Assembly (NCBI RefSeq): GCF_003574735.1
Contig: NZ_QORW01000005.1
Coordinates: 124,001-188,000 of the forward strand
Reading direction: 5' to 3'
DNA length: 64,000 nt
DNA from: Dongia deserti
Lineage (GTDB): Bacteria; Pseudomonadota; Alphaproteobacteria; Dongiales; Dongiaceae
The notes under the pieces are model-generated. The model was not told the origin of the DNA and did no database searches. It saw only the letters and a list, made by a program, of their open reading frames with translations. The position numbers and the translations under genes were made by a program. Shown here in pieces: positions 45,596 to 53,853 of this stretch (position 1 is the first letter of the stretch; every line of letters begins with the position of its first letter).

Positions 45596-45719
45596 GGACG
45601 CTTGCGCACGCCCGCGACCAAGCTGGCCATCGCTTGTCTCCGGCGCCCGCTTGCATTAAGGCTGGACCGGGGATGAAAGCACGTCAGCAGCGAGAATCTG
45701 CGGTTTCGGGAAGCCGGCG

Positions 45720-46691
45720 ATGGGTCCAGTCATCAATTGCGCCATTTACGAGGGTGGTCTCAAGGTCCGGGATCTGGATATCAGCAAACCGGAGGACATG
45801 AAGGTCCAGCCCGGGCGCGTGATCTGGATCGGGCTTCACGAGCCGAGCCAGGAACTGCTCAGCGAGCTGCAGCGCGAGTTCAAGCTGCACGAGCTTGCGA
45901 TCGAGGACGCCTACAAGGCGCATCAACGGCCGAAGATCGAGATCTACGGCGATACCCTGTTTCTCGCTATGAAGACATTCCAGCAGGTCGGAGACGAGTT
46001 CGCGATGGGCGAGACCTGCATGTTCGTTGGGCGAGGTTACGTCATCACCGTGCGGCATGGACCGTCTCGGTCGTACGCTGCAGTGCGGGCGCGCTGCGAA
46101 GGTTCTCCCAACATGTTGCGGCAGGGCGAGGACTTCATCCTCTATGCGCTGATAGATTTCATCGTCGACAATTATTTCCCTGCGGTCGATGGGCTGGAGG
46201 AGCGCATCGAGGAGCTGGAGGAATCCATCTTTAGCCGGGTCACCAATCGTGACGAGCTTGCCGAAATCTCGACCGTGCGGCGCGAGCTGACCGAACTGCG
46301 CCACGCCGTTGCGCCGCTGCCGGACATTTGCCAACGCCTCCAGCGTTTCGACGTTCCGGTCATCGACCCACACTCGCACCCGTATTTCCGCGATGTCTAT
46401 GACCATTGCGTGGTCCTGCTGGACCGGATCGAGCAGCTGCGCGAAGGCGTGAAGACGGTGGTGGAAACCAAGATGCTGCTGTCCAGCGTGCGTCAGAACG
46501 AGGTGATGCGGATGCTCGCCGCCTGGGCCGCCATGCTGGCCGTGCCGACCGCGATTGCCGGCATCTACGGCATGAACTTCGAGTTCATGCCGGAGCTGAC
46601 CTGGCGCTACGGCTACTTCGTCGTGATTGGAGTCATCGCGATCATTTGCGTCGTGCTGTACTGGCGCTTTAAGAAGGCGGGGTGGCTTTAG
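45720..46691 (+). CDS. corA: CorA family magnesium/cobalt transporter
   Basis: A 323-residue inner-membrane divalent cation channel. The large N-terminal cytoplasmic domain runs to about residue 265, with a long stalk helix (QLREGVKTVVETKMLLSSVR). Two C-terminal helices are joined by the signature GMN (284-286, in GIYGMNFEFMPE) that forms the periplasmic selectivity loop. The C-terminus ends in basic residues (RFKKAGWL), as in CorA. It stands alone, convergent with the glycosyltransferase gene at 46783. Confidence 0.95.
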   Translation: MGPVINCAIYEGGLKVRDLDISKPEDMKVQPGRVIWIGLHEPSQELLSELQREFKLHELAIEDAYKAHQRPKIEIYGDTLFLAMKTFQQVGDEFAMGETCMFVGRGYVITVRHGPSRSYAAVRARCEGSPNMLRQGEDFILYALIDFIVDNYFPAVDGLEERIEELEESIFSRVTNRDELAEISTVRRELTELRHAVAPLPDICQRLQRFDVPVIDPHSHPYFRDVYDHCVVLLDRIEQLREGVKTVVETKMLLSSVRQNEVMRMLAAWAAMLAVPTAIAGIYGMNFEFMPELTWRYGYFVVIGVIAIICVVLYWRFKKAGWL

Positions 46692-46782
46692 TATCCACCG
46701 ACATCAATACTGGATGTCAGGTGGCAGACGGGAGCATCCCACCGTGCTTCGGGTGCACTATTTGCAGGACGTATTCCAGTGA

Positions 46783-48207
46783 TTATCCCTTAACGATCCT
46801 GAGGAGTCGCTGAACATCTTTCTTGGTTGCCTCTACATACCTGGACGCATCGTTTACTACCATTTCGTTCAGGTCCAACTCGTCAAAAATGCTGGCGGGG
46901 CGTATCCTCTTTGATCCGCCTCTTCCTCGAGCGCGCTTGCATTCGAATTCTTCCCAGGAACGTCCAAAGTAGTGATGAATTCGAGCAATGCCATCAACGT
47001 CGTCAAACGTGTTTGGAGTCCTCTTGTTAGGGTCAAACTCCTTGCCAGAGATATCGATCATCCGGCCATTCGACAAAATTGGCCAGTGGATCTTCATCCA
47101 CTGTACGTCACGAAGCCGAACCATTGATTTGGGAGCATGTCCATTCTTTGCTGCAGCCAGTTGAAATCGTTCGATAGTCAATTCGGTGCCCCTATGACGT
47201 TGACCAGAGGAGCCGAATATGCGCCAAGGAATAGCAACCGCGCTCACTGAGGGATCTTGAGGCCGGAGATCTTCCAGCGTAGCGCCCTCCTTCAGAACCA
47301 AGAACTCATCAAGGTCCACGAAAAGGCACCAATCCAGTGAGTTGCACAGCCTTACACGAGCGTCGTTGTATGCACTCCGCTGCTTATTTTGTCCGGGCGG
47401 ATTGCGCCAATGGATCGCGTTGATGATGCCTGCTTTTGCAAGAGGGGCCAAGATGCGCCAAGATGCATCGTTACTTTCATTGTCGTAGATTGTGATACTG
47501 CTGAAGCCAAGCAGGCGATAATGAGCAATCCACTCTAGCAGATAGGGCGCTTCATTCCGTGCCATCGCTACGACGCCAAATCGGGTCGATGGCAAGCGCG
47601 CTGGCGGAGCATACCACCTACGTCTTGCCTTGCGCGTAGCAACGGTGGGAGCAGTCGTCGGAGCGTCCGTTGCCTTGCGACCAACTATCCATGACGCCAG
47701 GGAGAAACTGGCCGTAGATGGTCCTGTGGAAATTTCGGTTGCGCCGCCGAACAGGTGGCTGAGGCTGCGTGGCCGGAAACGGGCTGGCTGGAACGGCACA
47801 CCTATAGTCTGATCCAAGATGGATGTGGTGTGAACGAACCAACCACCTGGACGTAAGACGCGCAGTGTCTCACGCGCCGCGTCCCTGATGTTCTCGCAGC
47901 GATGCAGCACTCTGTCAGCTATTAGGAAGTCGCAACTGTCGCTCAGCAGTGCCAAGTTCTCCATGGTGAATTGCGGGAAATCCAACAGCCGCAGGTGCGC
48001 TCTGCGGATGCCTAAGCAGTGCGCCAATTCTTCTGATGATCCAATTACGACAGCCCTCTTTTCTGGCGAGTCCAGCATCAGGAAGCGATCTCGAAAAGCT
48101 GAATGCAAGGTTTCCTTGAGGAGATGCCAGTTTGGCCGCAATTCCGTGTAGACGGCCTGTGCCCCGCGCTGCCGCAGCCGATTAAGGCGGCGCATAAGAT
48201 TGCCCAT
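46783..48207 (-). CDS. Methyltransferase-like/glycosyltransferase 2-type fusion protein, lower GC
   Basis: A 474-residue protein. The N-terminal part (about 40-180) looks like a SAM-methyltransferase fold (KRAVVIGSSEELAHCLG, CDFLIADRVLHRCEN, LRVLRPGGWFVHTTSI) but lacks a clean GxGxG. The C-terminal part (about 208-474) is a GT2-type/DUF23-like transferase: RFGVVAMARNEAPYLLEWIA, IYDNESNDASW and the DxD-type motif LFVDLDEF (295-302). Base composition is clearly lower than its neighbours (48% and 43% G+C in two 60-base lines, 46801 and 47461), suggesting recent transfer. Likely glycan synthesis; substrates unknown. Confidence 0.75.
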   Translation of the reverse strand: MGNLMRRLNRLRQRGAQAVYTELRPNWHLLKETLHSAFRDRFLMLDSPEKRAVVIGSSEELAHCLGIRRAHLRLLDFPQFTMENLALLSDSCDFLIADRVLHRCENIRDAARETLRVLRPGGWFVHTTSILDQTIGVPFQPARFRPRSLSHLFGGATEISTGPSTASFSLASWIVGRKATDAPTTAPTVATRKARRRWYAPPARLPSTRFGVVAMARNEAPYLLEWIAHYRLLGFSSITIYDNESNDASWRILAPLAKAGIINAIHWRNPPGQNKQRSAYNDARVRLCNSLDWCLFVDLDEFLVLKEGATLEDLRPQDPSVSAVAIPWRIFGSSGQRHRGTELTIERFQLAAAKNGHAPKSMVRLRDVQWMKIHWPILSNGRMIDISGKEFDPNKRTPNTFDDVDGIARIHHYFGRSWEEFECKRARGRGGSKRIRPASIFDELDLNEMVVNDASRYVEATKKDVQRLLRIVKG

Positions 48208-48392
48208 GTGTCAAAACCTGGCGATGGTTGATCGTAGCCAGCCGTAGGTCTGCTTAACGAGACCTCCGGCCGGCGCTTGGGCGGCAGATAGCACAATCCA
48301 ATCTCAGTTGCATTACCACTAGATGCAGAGGACGGTAAGAAGGCTGACGAACTGCGTCGGGATCAATCCCGCTGAGCCCAAGGCCGCCCCGC

Positions 48393-49742
48393 CTACATAA
48401 AGAATGGTACCAGGGTCGAGACTAGGCTGTTCAGCGGCTCCCATGACTTCGGCGGAGATCTGAGCAGGCTGTCCTTGCGGTAGACGCTGGGGAGATCGAT
48501 GAGTGCGGCATTCGCGCCTTCGGCGGCGTTGTAGGCCTTGATCATCTCGTTGGCGATGGCGGCATAGCCGATTGCCGAGGGATGCATGTTGTCGAGCCCA
48601 GCGATGCCGCCCTGGAACTTGAGCAGCGAGGAAGCGAACGGCAGGTTGGTAATGCGCTTCACCAGCTTCCCGGCCTTCTTGACCTCGATCGAGCGGCTGT
48701 CGCCATAGTGCTTCGAATCATACTGCTCGATGCCGCCATAGAGGTCGACGGTGACCAGCTTGATCGGCGTGCCGGACAATTCCGCCTGGATCGCCGCAAC
48801 GGCCGCATCGTTCGTCGCCTTGATGACCTGGTCGTATGCCTTCATGGCCTTGGGCGTGATTGGCGCGCGCAAGGCCACCTTGGTCGAATACTCGCTGTAG
48901 TATTTCCCGGCCAAGGCCTTGCGCGTGGCATTCGCGATGAAGGCCTGGTCTTGATAGGGCGCGAGATTTGGCACCGCGCGCGGGCGGATCAGCGTGTTGA
49001 AGTAGACGAATTTCAGATCGTTGCGCAGGTGCGCTGCGAGGAACTGGCCGAGACGCCCTGCCTGCCTGACGATCTCATGCGCACCGGCACAGGTGGCGAA
49101 CTCGAAGTCGGTGCTGTCATACGCACCGAGCATGCCGAAGCGGAACAGCCCTTCATTGGCGCCAATATTGACCAGCAGCCGCTCTGGAAGACGAGATGCG
49201 ACCTGCTCCAGTTGCGACAGCTGCGATGTCTCCGCAAAGGCGCTGCCGGCATTCGGGTCGAGCAGGAAGGCATCGTTGATGCTGAACCACAGGCGCGCCA
49301 CTGCGCCAAGGTCGAGATTGTCGGAAGCCTGAAGCTGCGCATAGGCGGCCTGAGCCTCCGCGCGGGCCTCGGCGCCGCGGCGTTCGAACATGTCGGACCA
49401 GTCCGCTCCGGCGCAGGACAGGTTGTCGTGGAAGAGGGGCTTTGCCTTTGGCTTCCCCGTCAGCCACGCCTTGCCATTCTTCAGCACGGTGGACTGCAGC
49501 GAGAACAGGGAGATGATGCCTTTCCGCGCCATCTCCTCCAGATCGAACAGGACCTCTCGAGGGTAGACTGGCCGTCGGATGGGAAGCCCGACTGCCTCAG
49601 CGAATTGCTGCACCGGTGACAGGGCCGCCAGTTCGTCACGGATGGTCAACGACCGTACGCCATTAGACATCGAATCGCCGATCGCCATGACTGGCGGGCG
49701 CATATAGCCGGCAAGCGCCAGATGGTTGGGCGGCAGGATCAT
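48393..49742 (-). CDS. SGNH hydrolase family protein
   Basis: A 449-residue protein. Block I is AIGDSMSNG (20-28, nucleophile Ser24), block III appears as NIGANEG with the expected Asn, and block V is LDNMHPSAIGYA with Asp384 and His387. These form the Ser-Asp-His triad of SGNH esterases, often acyl esterases of glycans or lipids. No classical signal peptide is visible, so it may act in the cytoplasm or use another route. Neighbouring glycosyltransferases suggest a glycan substrate. A 185-base gap separates it from the lower-GC gene downstream. Confidence 0.8.
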   Translation of the reverse strand: MILPPNHLALAGYMRPPVMAIGDSMSNGVRSLTIRDELAALSPVQQFAEAVGLPIRRPVYPREVLFDLEEMARKGIISLFSLQSTVLKNGKAWLTGKPKAKPLFHDNLSCAGADWSDMFERRGAEARAEAQAAYAQLQASDNLDLGAVARLWFSINDAFLLDPNAGSAFAETSQLSQLEQVASRLPERLLVNIGANEGLFRFGMLGAYDSTDFEFATCAGAHEIVRQAGRLGQFLAAHLRNDLKFVYFNTLIRPRAVPNLAPYQDQAFIANATRKALAGKYYSEYSTKVALRAPITPKAMKAYDQVIKATNDAAVAAIQAELSGTPIKLVTVDLYGGIEQYDSKHYGDSRSIEVKKAGKLVKRITNLPFASSLLKFQGGIAGLDNMHPSAIGYAAIANEMIKAYNAAEGANAALIDLPSVYRKDSLLRSPPKSWEPLNSLVSTLVPFFM

Positions 49743-49863
49743 GGGCGCATCTCCCCCTAACGCCGTCGTCCCAGGCTTCCCGATACGCTGGCGAGTCGCA
49801 GCGCATTACCCGGAAACTGTAACCAGCGACTCCGCGCGGGGCAATCCGGCGCAGCCGAGTCGC

Positions 49864-50286
49864 TCAGATGTTCCTGTCGAGAACGACCGATGTCGTCAGG
49901 TCGGCTACAGTCTCGTGAGAGGAGATGCGGTCACGCAGCGCGTTCACGCGATCGGTCGTAGGCGCGGCGATCTCCACCAGCAGGTCGATATCGCCGGTCA
50001 GCGACGTGCAGGATCTCACTTCCGGCATCTGCCGCAGAAGAGCGACCAGTCCTGGGGCGGGCGTGCTCTTGAGGCGGATGAAGAGATAGGCCAAAACGCT
50101 CGGCGTGCCGTCGGCGATGTCGGCATGATAACCACGGATGATGCCATCCGCCTCCAGCCGCGAAAGCCGATCGCGCAGCGTCGAGCGGGCGAGGCCGATC
50201 TTGGCAGCCAGGCTCTTCAACGGCAGACGGGCGTCGGCCCGCAGCAGTTCCAGGATCTGCCGGTCCTTGCCGTCGAGCGGACGCAT
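49864..50286 (-). CDS. Lrp/AsnC family transcriptional regulator
   Basis: A 140-residue regulator. An N-terminal helix-turn-helix (LDGKDRQILELLRADARLPL, then AAKIGLARSTLRDRLSRLEA) is followed by the RAM ligand domain containing VRSCTSLTGDIDLLVEIAAP. These proteins sense amino acids. It is divergent from the kinase-M23-aminotransferase fusion gene across 131 bases, so control of that gene in response to an amino acid is likely. Length is slightly under the typical 150. Confidence 0.92.
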   Translation of the reverse strand: MRPLDGKDRQILELLRADARLPLKSLAAKIGLARSTLRDRLSRLEADGIIRGYHADIADGTPSVLAYLFIRLKSTPAPGLVALLRQMPEVRSCTSLTGDIDLLVEIAAPTTDRVNALRDRISSHETVADLTTSVVLDRNI

Positions 50287-50417
50287 CAGGCGGAATGTCT
50301 GGTCAAAGTGGCGGTCACGGAAGCCAAAAGGGCGGTTGCTTTCCGGCCTCCATCCTCAGCAAATTGGGCGCCGGGTCAATGGGTTGGATACCCACACCGG
50401 GCTTTGGGGAGAGTTCC

Positions 50418-53400
50418 ATGTCGGTCCTGACGACACTGCCGCCCGCCTTCACGCCGGATGAGGTCGCTGGCATAGCGCGCGAGCTCTATGGCCTCACGGG
50501 CAGCCTCACTCCACTCGACAGCGAGCGGGATCAGAACTTCCGTCTGAGCGAAGCCGACGGGACGAACTGGGTGCTGAAGGTCGCCAATGAAGCGGAGGAC
50601 AGCCAGGCGCTGGCGTTCCAGGCGGCGCTATTACGCCATGTGCAGGCGGTCGATCCGGCCCTGCCTTTGCCCCACCTGCGGCCAACGCTCGCGGGCGAGG
50701 ATCTGGGCAAGACGAGGCAGCGAGGCGGGGCGGAGCATTTCGTCAGGCTGGTGAGCTGGCTGCCCGGGCAGCTCTTCTCCAGCTGCCGCAAGACCGTCGA
50801 TCTCCATGACAGCCTGGGTGAAATCCTGGGGAGGCTGGATCGCGCGCTGCAAGGCTTCGGACATGCAGGTGGGCACCGGCTCTTCGACTGGGATATCAAG
50901 CAGGCTGGGCGGTCGCGGGCGCGGCTCGAATTCATCAACGATCCGGCGCAGCGGGCCATCCTTGAGCACTTCCTGGGGCGCTTCGAGAACGAGGTCGCAT
51001 CTTCTCTGGCGCGTTTGCGGGCGCAGGTCATCCATGGCGATGCCAACGACAACAATCTCCTGGTCGACGGGCCGATCGGGCAAGAAATCACCGGCCTGAT
51101 CGATTTTGGCGACGCGATCCACAGCGCGACGATCGGTGAGCTGGCGGTGGCCTGCGCCTATGCCATCCTGGGCGAAGCGGCGCCGATCGATGTTGCTGGC
51201 AGAATCGCGGCCGCATACCACCGCGTCTACCCCTTGCAGTCCGAAGAGCTGGATCTGCTGTTCGACCTGATCGCGATGCGGCTGGTTACGAGCGTGACCA
51301 TCTCGGCGTCTCGGCGGGAGCGCGTGAAGGATAACGCCTATCTCAGTGTCAGCGAAGCGCCGGCTTGGGCAATGCTGGAACGGCTGCGGGCGATGGATTC
51401 GGCGCTGGCCACCGGCATTCTGCGGCATGCTTGCGGTTTCGAGGCGGCGCCGGGTGCCAGGGCGGTCGTCCAGTGGATCGCCAACAACCCGGCGCGGCTG
51501 CGGCCTGTGCTCGACAAGGCGCCGGCTCTGCTCAGCAAGGCCAAGGTTCCATTCGGCGATCCGTCACACCCGATTGCCAAGGCTTCGGCGGCCCGCCAGC
51601 CGGATGAGGCGGAGCGGCTGTGGCGCGAAATTGCCGAGAAGGATGGCATCGAGCTCGGCATCGGTCCCTGGTGCGAGGAGCGGCCGGTCTATTCCTCCGA
51701 CTCCTTCCGCTCTGTGTTCGCGCCGGACCAGCGACGATCTCTGCATCTGGGGCTCGATCTGTTCGCGCCGGCGGGTTCCAATGTCCGGACACCGTTGGAT
51801 GGCACCGTGGTGGACCTGTTCGAAACGGATCTGCCGCTTGACTACGGGCACGCCGTGCTGCTGAGGCACGACGCGGATGGCCTCATCTTCCATAGCTTGT
51901 GGGGTCACCTGTCGGCGCAGACAGTGCACGACCGCCAGCTCGGCGAGCGGCTGAAGGCAGGGGATGTCATCGGCCAGCTCGGCGCGCCGCGCGAGAACGG
52001 GAACTGGCAGCCGCATGTGCACATTCAACTCATCACCTATGAGCCTGCACGTGCCGCCGACATCATCGGTGCCGGCGAGGGGGGCTACCGTGCTGTCTGG
52101 GAGGAGCTGTTCCCTGATCCGGTGCACTTCGCGGGATTGTCGACAGAGACGCTGCGTGCCGACGGCAAGCCGAAAGAGGTGCTGCTGAAAGCACGCAAGA
52201 GCAAGCTGATCCGCAATCTCAGCATCTCTTATCGCAGACCGTTGAAGATCGTGCGCGGCGAGGGCGTATGGCTGATCGATGAGACGGGACGTGCCTATCT
52301 CGACTGCTACAACAATGTTGCACAGCTCGGCCACAGCAACCCTGAGATCATCGAGACGATGGCGCGGCAAGCGGCGATCCTCAATACCAATACGCGCTAT
52401 CTGCATGACAATGTCATTGCCTATGCCGAAGCGTTGACCGCGACCCTGCCGGCGAAGCTCAAAGTGGCGGCCTTCTGCTGCACCGGCAGCGAAGCCAATG
52501 ATCTGGCGTTGCGCATGGCCCGCACCCATGCAAGGGCGAAGGATGTGATCACGCTCGACTGGGCGTATCATGGCCATACCCATGCGCTGATCGACATCAG
52601 TCCCTACAAATACAAACGCAAGGGCGGCAGGGGACGGCCCGGAACCACCTGGGAAGCGCCGTTGCCCGATGCCTATCGCGCGCCGGAGGATTGGCCCAAG
52701 GCGGAAATCGGGAGGCGCTATGCCCAGCCGGTCGCGGAGATCGCGTCGACGCTGGCAAAGGAGGGCAGGGGTATCGCCGCCTTCATTGCCGAATCGTTGC
52801 CGAGTTCGGCCGGTCAGATCGTGCTGCCCGATGGCTACCTGAAAGCGGCTCACGAGGCGGCGCGGGCGGCCGGGGCCGTGGTGATCGCGGACGAGGTGCA
52901 GATCGGATTCGGGCGAGTGGGTAGCCATCTATGGGCGTTCGAGACCCAGGATGCGACGCCCGACATCATCACCATGGGCAAGCCGATCGGAAACGGCCAT
53001 CCGATGTCGGCCCTGGTGACGACCGAGGAGATCGCAGAGAGCTTCGCCAACGGCATGGAGTATTTCAACACGTTCGGCGGCAATCCGGTCTCCTGCGCAG
53101 TCGGGCTGAAAGTGCTGGAGATCATCGCACGTGATGGGTTGCTCAGGAATGCATCCGCGATTGGCGGTGACTTGCTGACGCGCATGCGTGCGCTAATGGA
53201 AAAATACGCGGTGATCGGCGACGTGCGGGGGTTGGGCCTGATGCTCGGCATCGATCTGGTGACAGACCGCAGAAGCAAGGAGCCGGCGACGGAGCGCGCC
53301 GGGCGCGTCGTGGAACGCTGCCGCGAGCTGGGCGTGCTGATGGGGACGGATGGTCCCTTCGACAATGTGATCAAGCTGAGGCCGGCCCTCATTTTCAACA

Positions 53401-53462
53401 AGGCCAATGCCGATCACCTGATGCAAGTGCTAGAGCAAGCCTTCGCGGATACCGAGGAGTGA
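50418..53462 (+). CDS. Fused APH-type kinase / M23 peptidase-like / class III aminotransferase-fold protein
   Basis: A 1,014-residue three-part protein. An APH-type kinase (about 1-345) has HGDANDNN (206-213) and DFGD (229-232). An M23 lysostaphin-like domain (about 415-560) has intact HLGLD (443-447) and HVH (533-535) zinc motifs. A class III PLP domain (about 595-1014) has Asp825 in ADEVQIGFGR and Lys855 in TMGKPIG. The kinase and PLP domains resemble mammalian hydroxylysine kinase and the phospho-lyases PHYKPL/ETNPPL, suggesting phosphorylation then elimination on an amino alcohol. The M23 role is unclear. Start ATG 50418 follows GGGGAGAG. RidA lies four bases downstream. Confidence 0.93.
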   Translation: MSVLTTLPPAFTPDEVAGIARELYGLTGSLTPLDSERDQNFRLSEADGTNWVLKVANEAEDSQALAFQAALLRHVQAVDPALPLPHLRPTLAGEDLGKTRQRGGAEHFVRLVSWLPGQLFSSCRKTVDLHDSLGEILGRLDRALQGFGHAGGHRLFDWDIKQAGRSRARLEFINDPAQRAILEHFLGRFENEVASSLARLRAQVIHGDANDNNLLVDGPIGQEITGLIDFGDAIHSATIGELAVACAYAILGEAAPIDVAGRIAAAYHRVYPLQSEELDLLFDLIAMRLVTSVTISASRRERVKDNAYLSVSEAPAWAMLERLRAMDSALATGILRHACGFEAAPGARAVVQWIANNPARLRPVLDKAPALLSKAKVPFGDPSHPIAKASAARQPDEAERLWREIAEKDGIELGIGPWCEERPVYSSDSFRSVFAPDQRRSLHLGLDLFAPAGSNVRTPLDGTVVDLFETDLPLDYGHAVLLRHDADGLIFHSLWGHLSAQTVHDRQLGERLKAGDVIGQLGAPRENGNWQPHVHIQLITYEPARAADIIGAGEGGYRAVWEELFPDPVHFAGLSTETLRADGKPKEVLLKARKSKLIRNLSISYRRPLKIVRGEGVWLIDETGRAYLDCYNNVAQLGHSNPEIIETMARQAAILNTNTRYLHDNVIAYAEALTATLPAKLKVAAFCCTGSEANDLALRMARTHARAKDVITLDWAYHGHTHALIDISPYKYKRKGGRGRPGTTWEAPLPDAYRAPEDWPKAEIGRRYAQPVAEIASTLAKEGRGIAAFIAESLPSSAGQIVLPDGYLKAAHEAARAAGAVVIADEVQIGFGRVGSHLWAFETQDATPDIITMGKPIGNGHPMSALVTTEEIAESFANGMEYFNTFGGNPVSCAVGLKVLEIIARDGLLRNASAIGGDLLTRMRALMEKYAVIGDVRGLGLMLGIDLVTDRRSKEPATERAGRVVERCRELGVLMGTDGPFDNVIKLRPALIFNKANADHLMQVLEQAFADTEE

Positions 53463-53466
53463 TGCG

Positions 53467-53850
53467 ATGCAAATGAAAACGCATGATCCATCGACGATAT
53501 TCGCGCCGGTCGGGCCCTATACCCACGGCCTCGAGGTGGTGGAAGCGCGCCGGCTCCTGTTCATCACGGGCACCATGGGATTGGACAAGGACGGCAGAGC
53601 ACCGGACGGGATCGAAGCGCAATGTGCGCTGGCTTGGCGCAATATCAGCGCAATCCTCGCGGAGGCAGGGATGAGCGTGCGCAACCTGGTGAAGGTCACC
53701 TGCTATCTGGCCGACCGATCCTATCGAGAAGCCAACATGAAGGCGCGTGCGGCAGCGCTGGGCGATCATCGCGTTGCGACAACAGTTATTGCTGCGGCGC
53801 TGCTGGAGGACGGTTGGCTGGTCGAGATCGAAGCGATCGCCGCCGCGTGA
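53467..53850 (+). CDS. RidA family protein (enamine/imine deaminase)
   Basis: A 127-residue trimeric-fold protein: PVGPYTHGLEVVEARRLLFI near the start, ISAILAEAGMSVRNLVKVTC, and a C-terminal VEIEAIAA. RidA proteins hydrolyse reactive enamine/imine intermediates released by PLP enzymes. In the usual signature the conserved Arg before the final VEIE strand is absent (DGWLVEIEAIAA), so it may belong to a Rid subgroup without deaminase activity. It is four bases downstream of the fusion gene, clearly cotranscribed, and convergent with the large glycosyltransferase. Confidence 0.88.
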   Translation: MQMKTHDPSTIFAPVGPYTHGLEVVEARRLLFITGTMGLDKDGRAPDGIEAQCALAWRNISAILAEAGMSVRNLVKVTCYLADRSYREANMKARAAALGDHRVATTVIAAALLEDGWLVEIEAIAAA

Positions 53851-53853
53851 TGA

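Noticed and set aside
46695-46724. Imperfect hairpin after corA (CCACCGACATC / GATGTCAGGTGG)
   Set aside because: The stem is bulged and no T-run follows on either strand, so I do not call it a terminator.
48358-48371. Short dyad CGGGATCAATCCCG downstream of the SGNH gene
   Set aside because: A 5-6 bp stem without a T-run occurs easily by chance in GC-rich DNA.
51564-52928. 454-codon minus-strand open frame
   Set aside because: Antisense to the kinase-M23-PLP fusion gene; no domain similarity.
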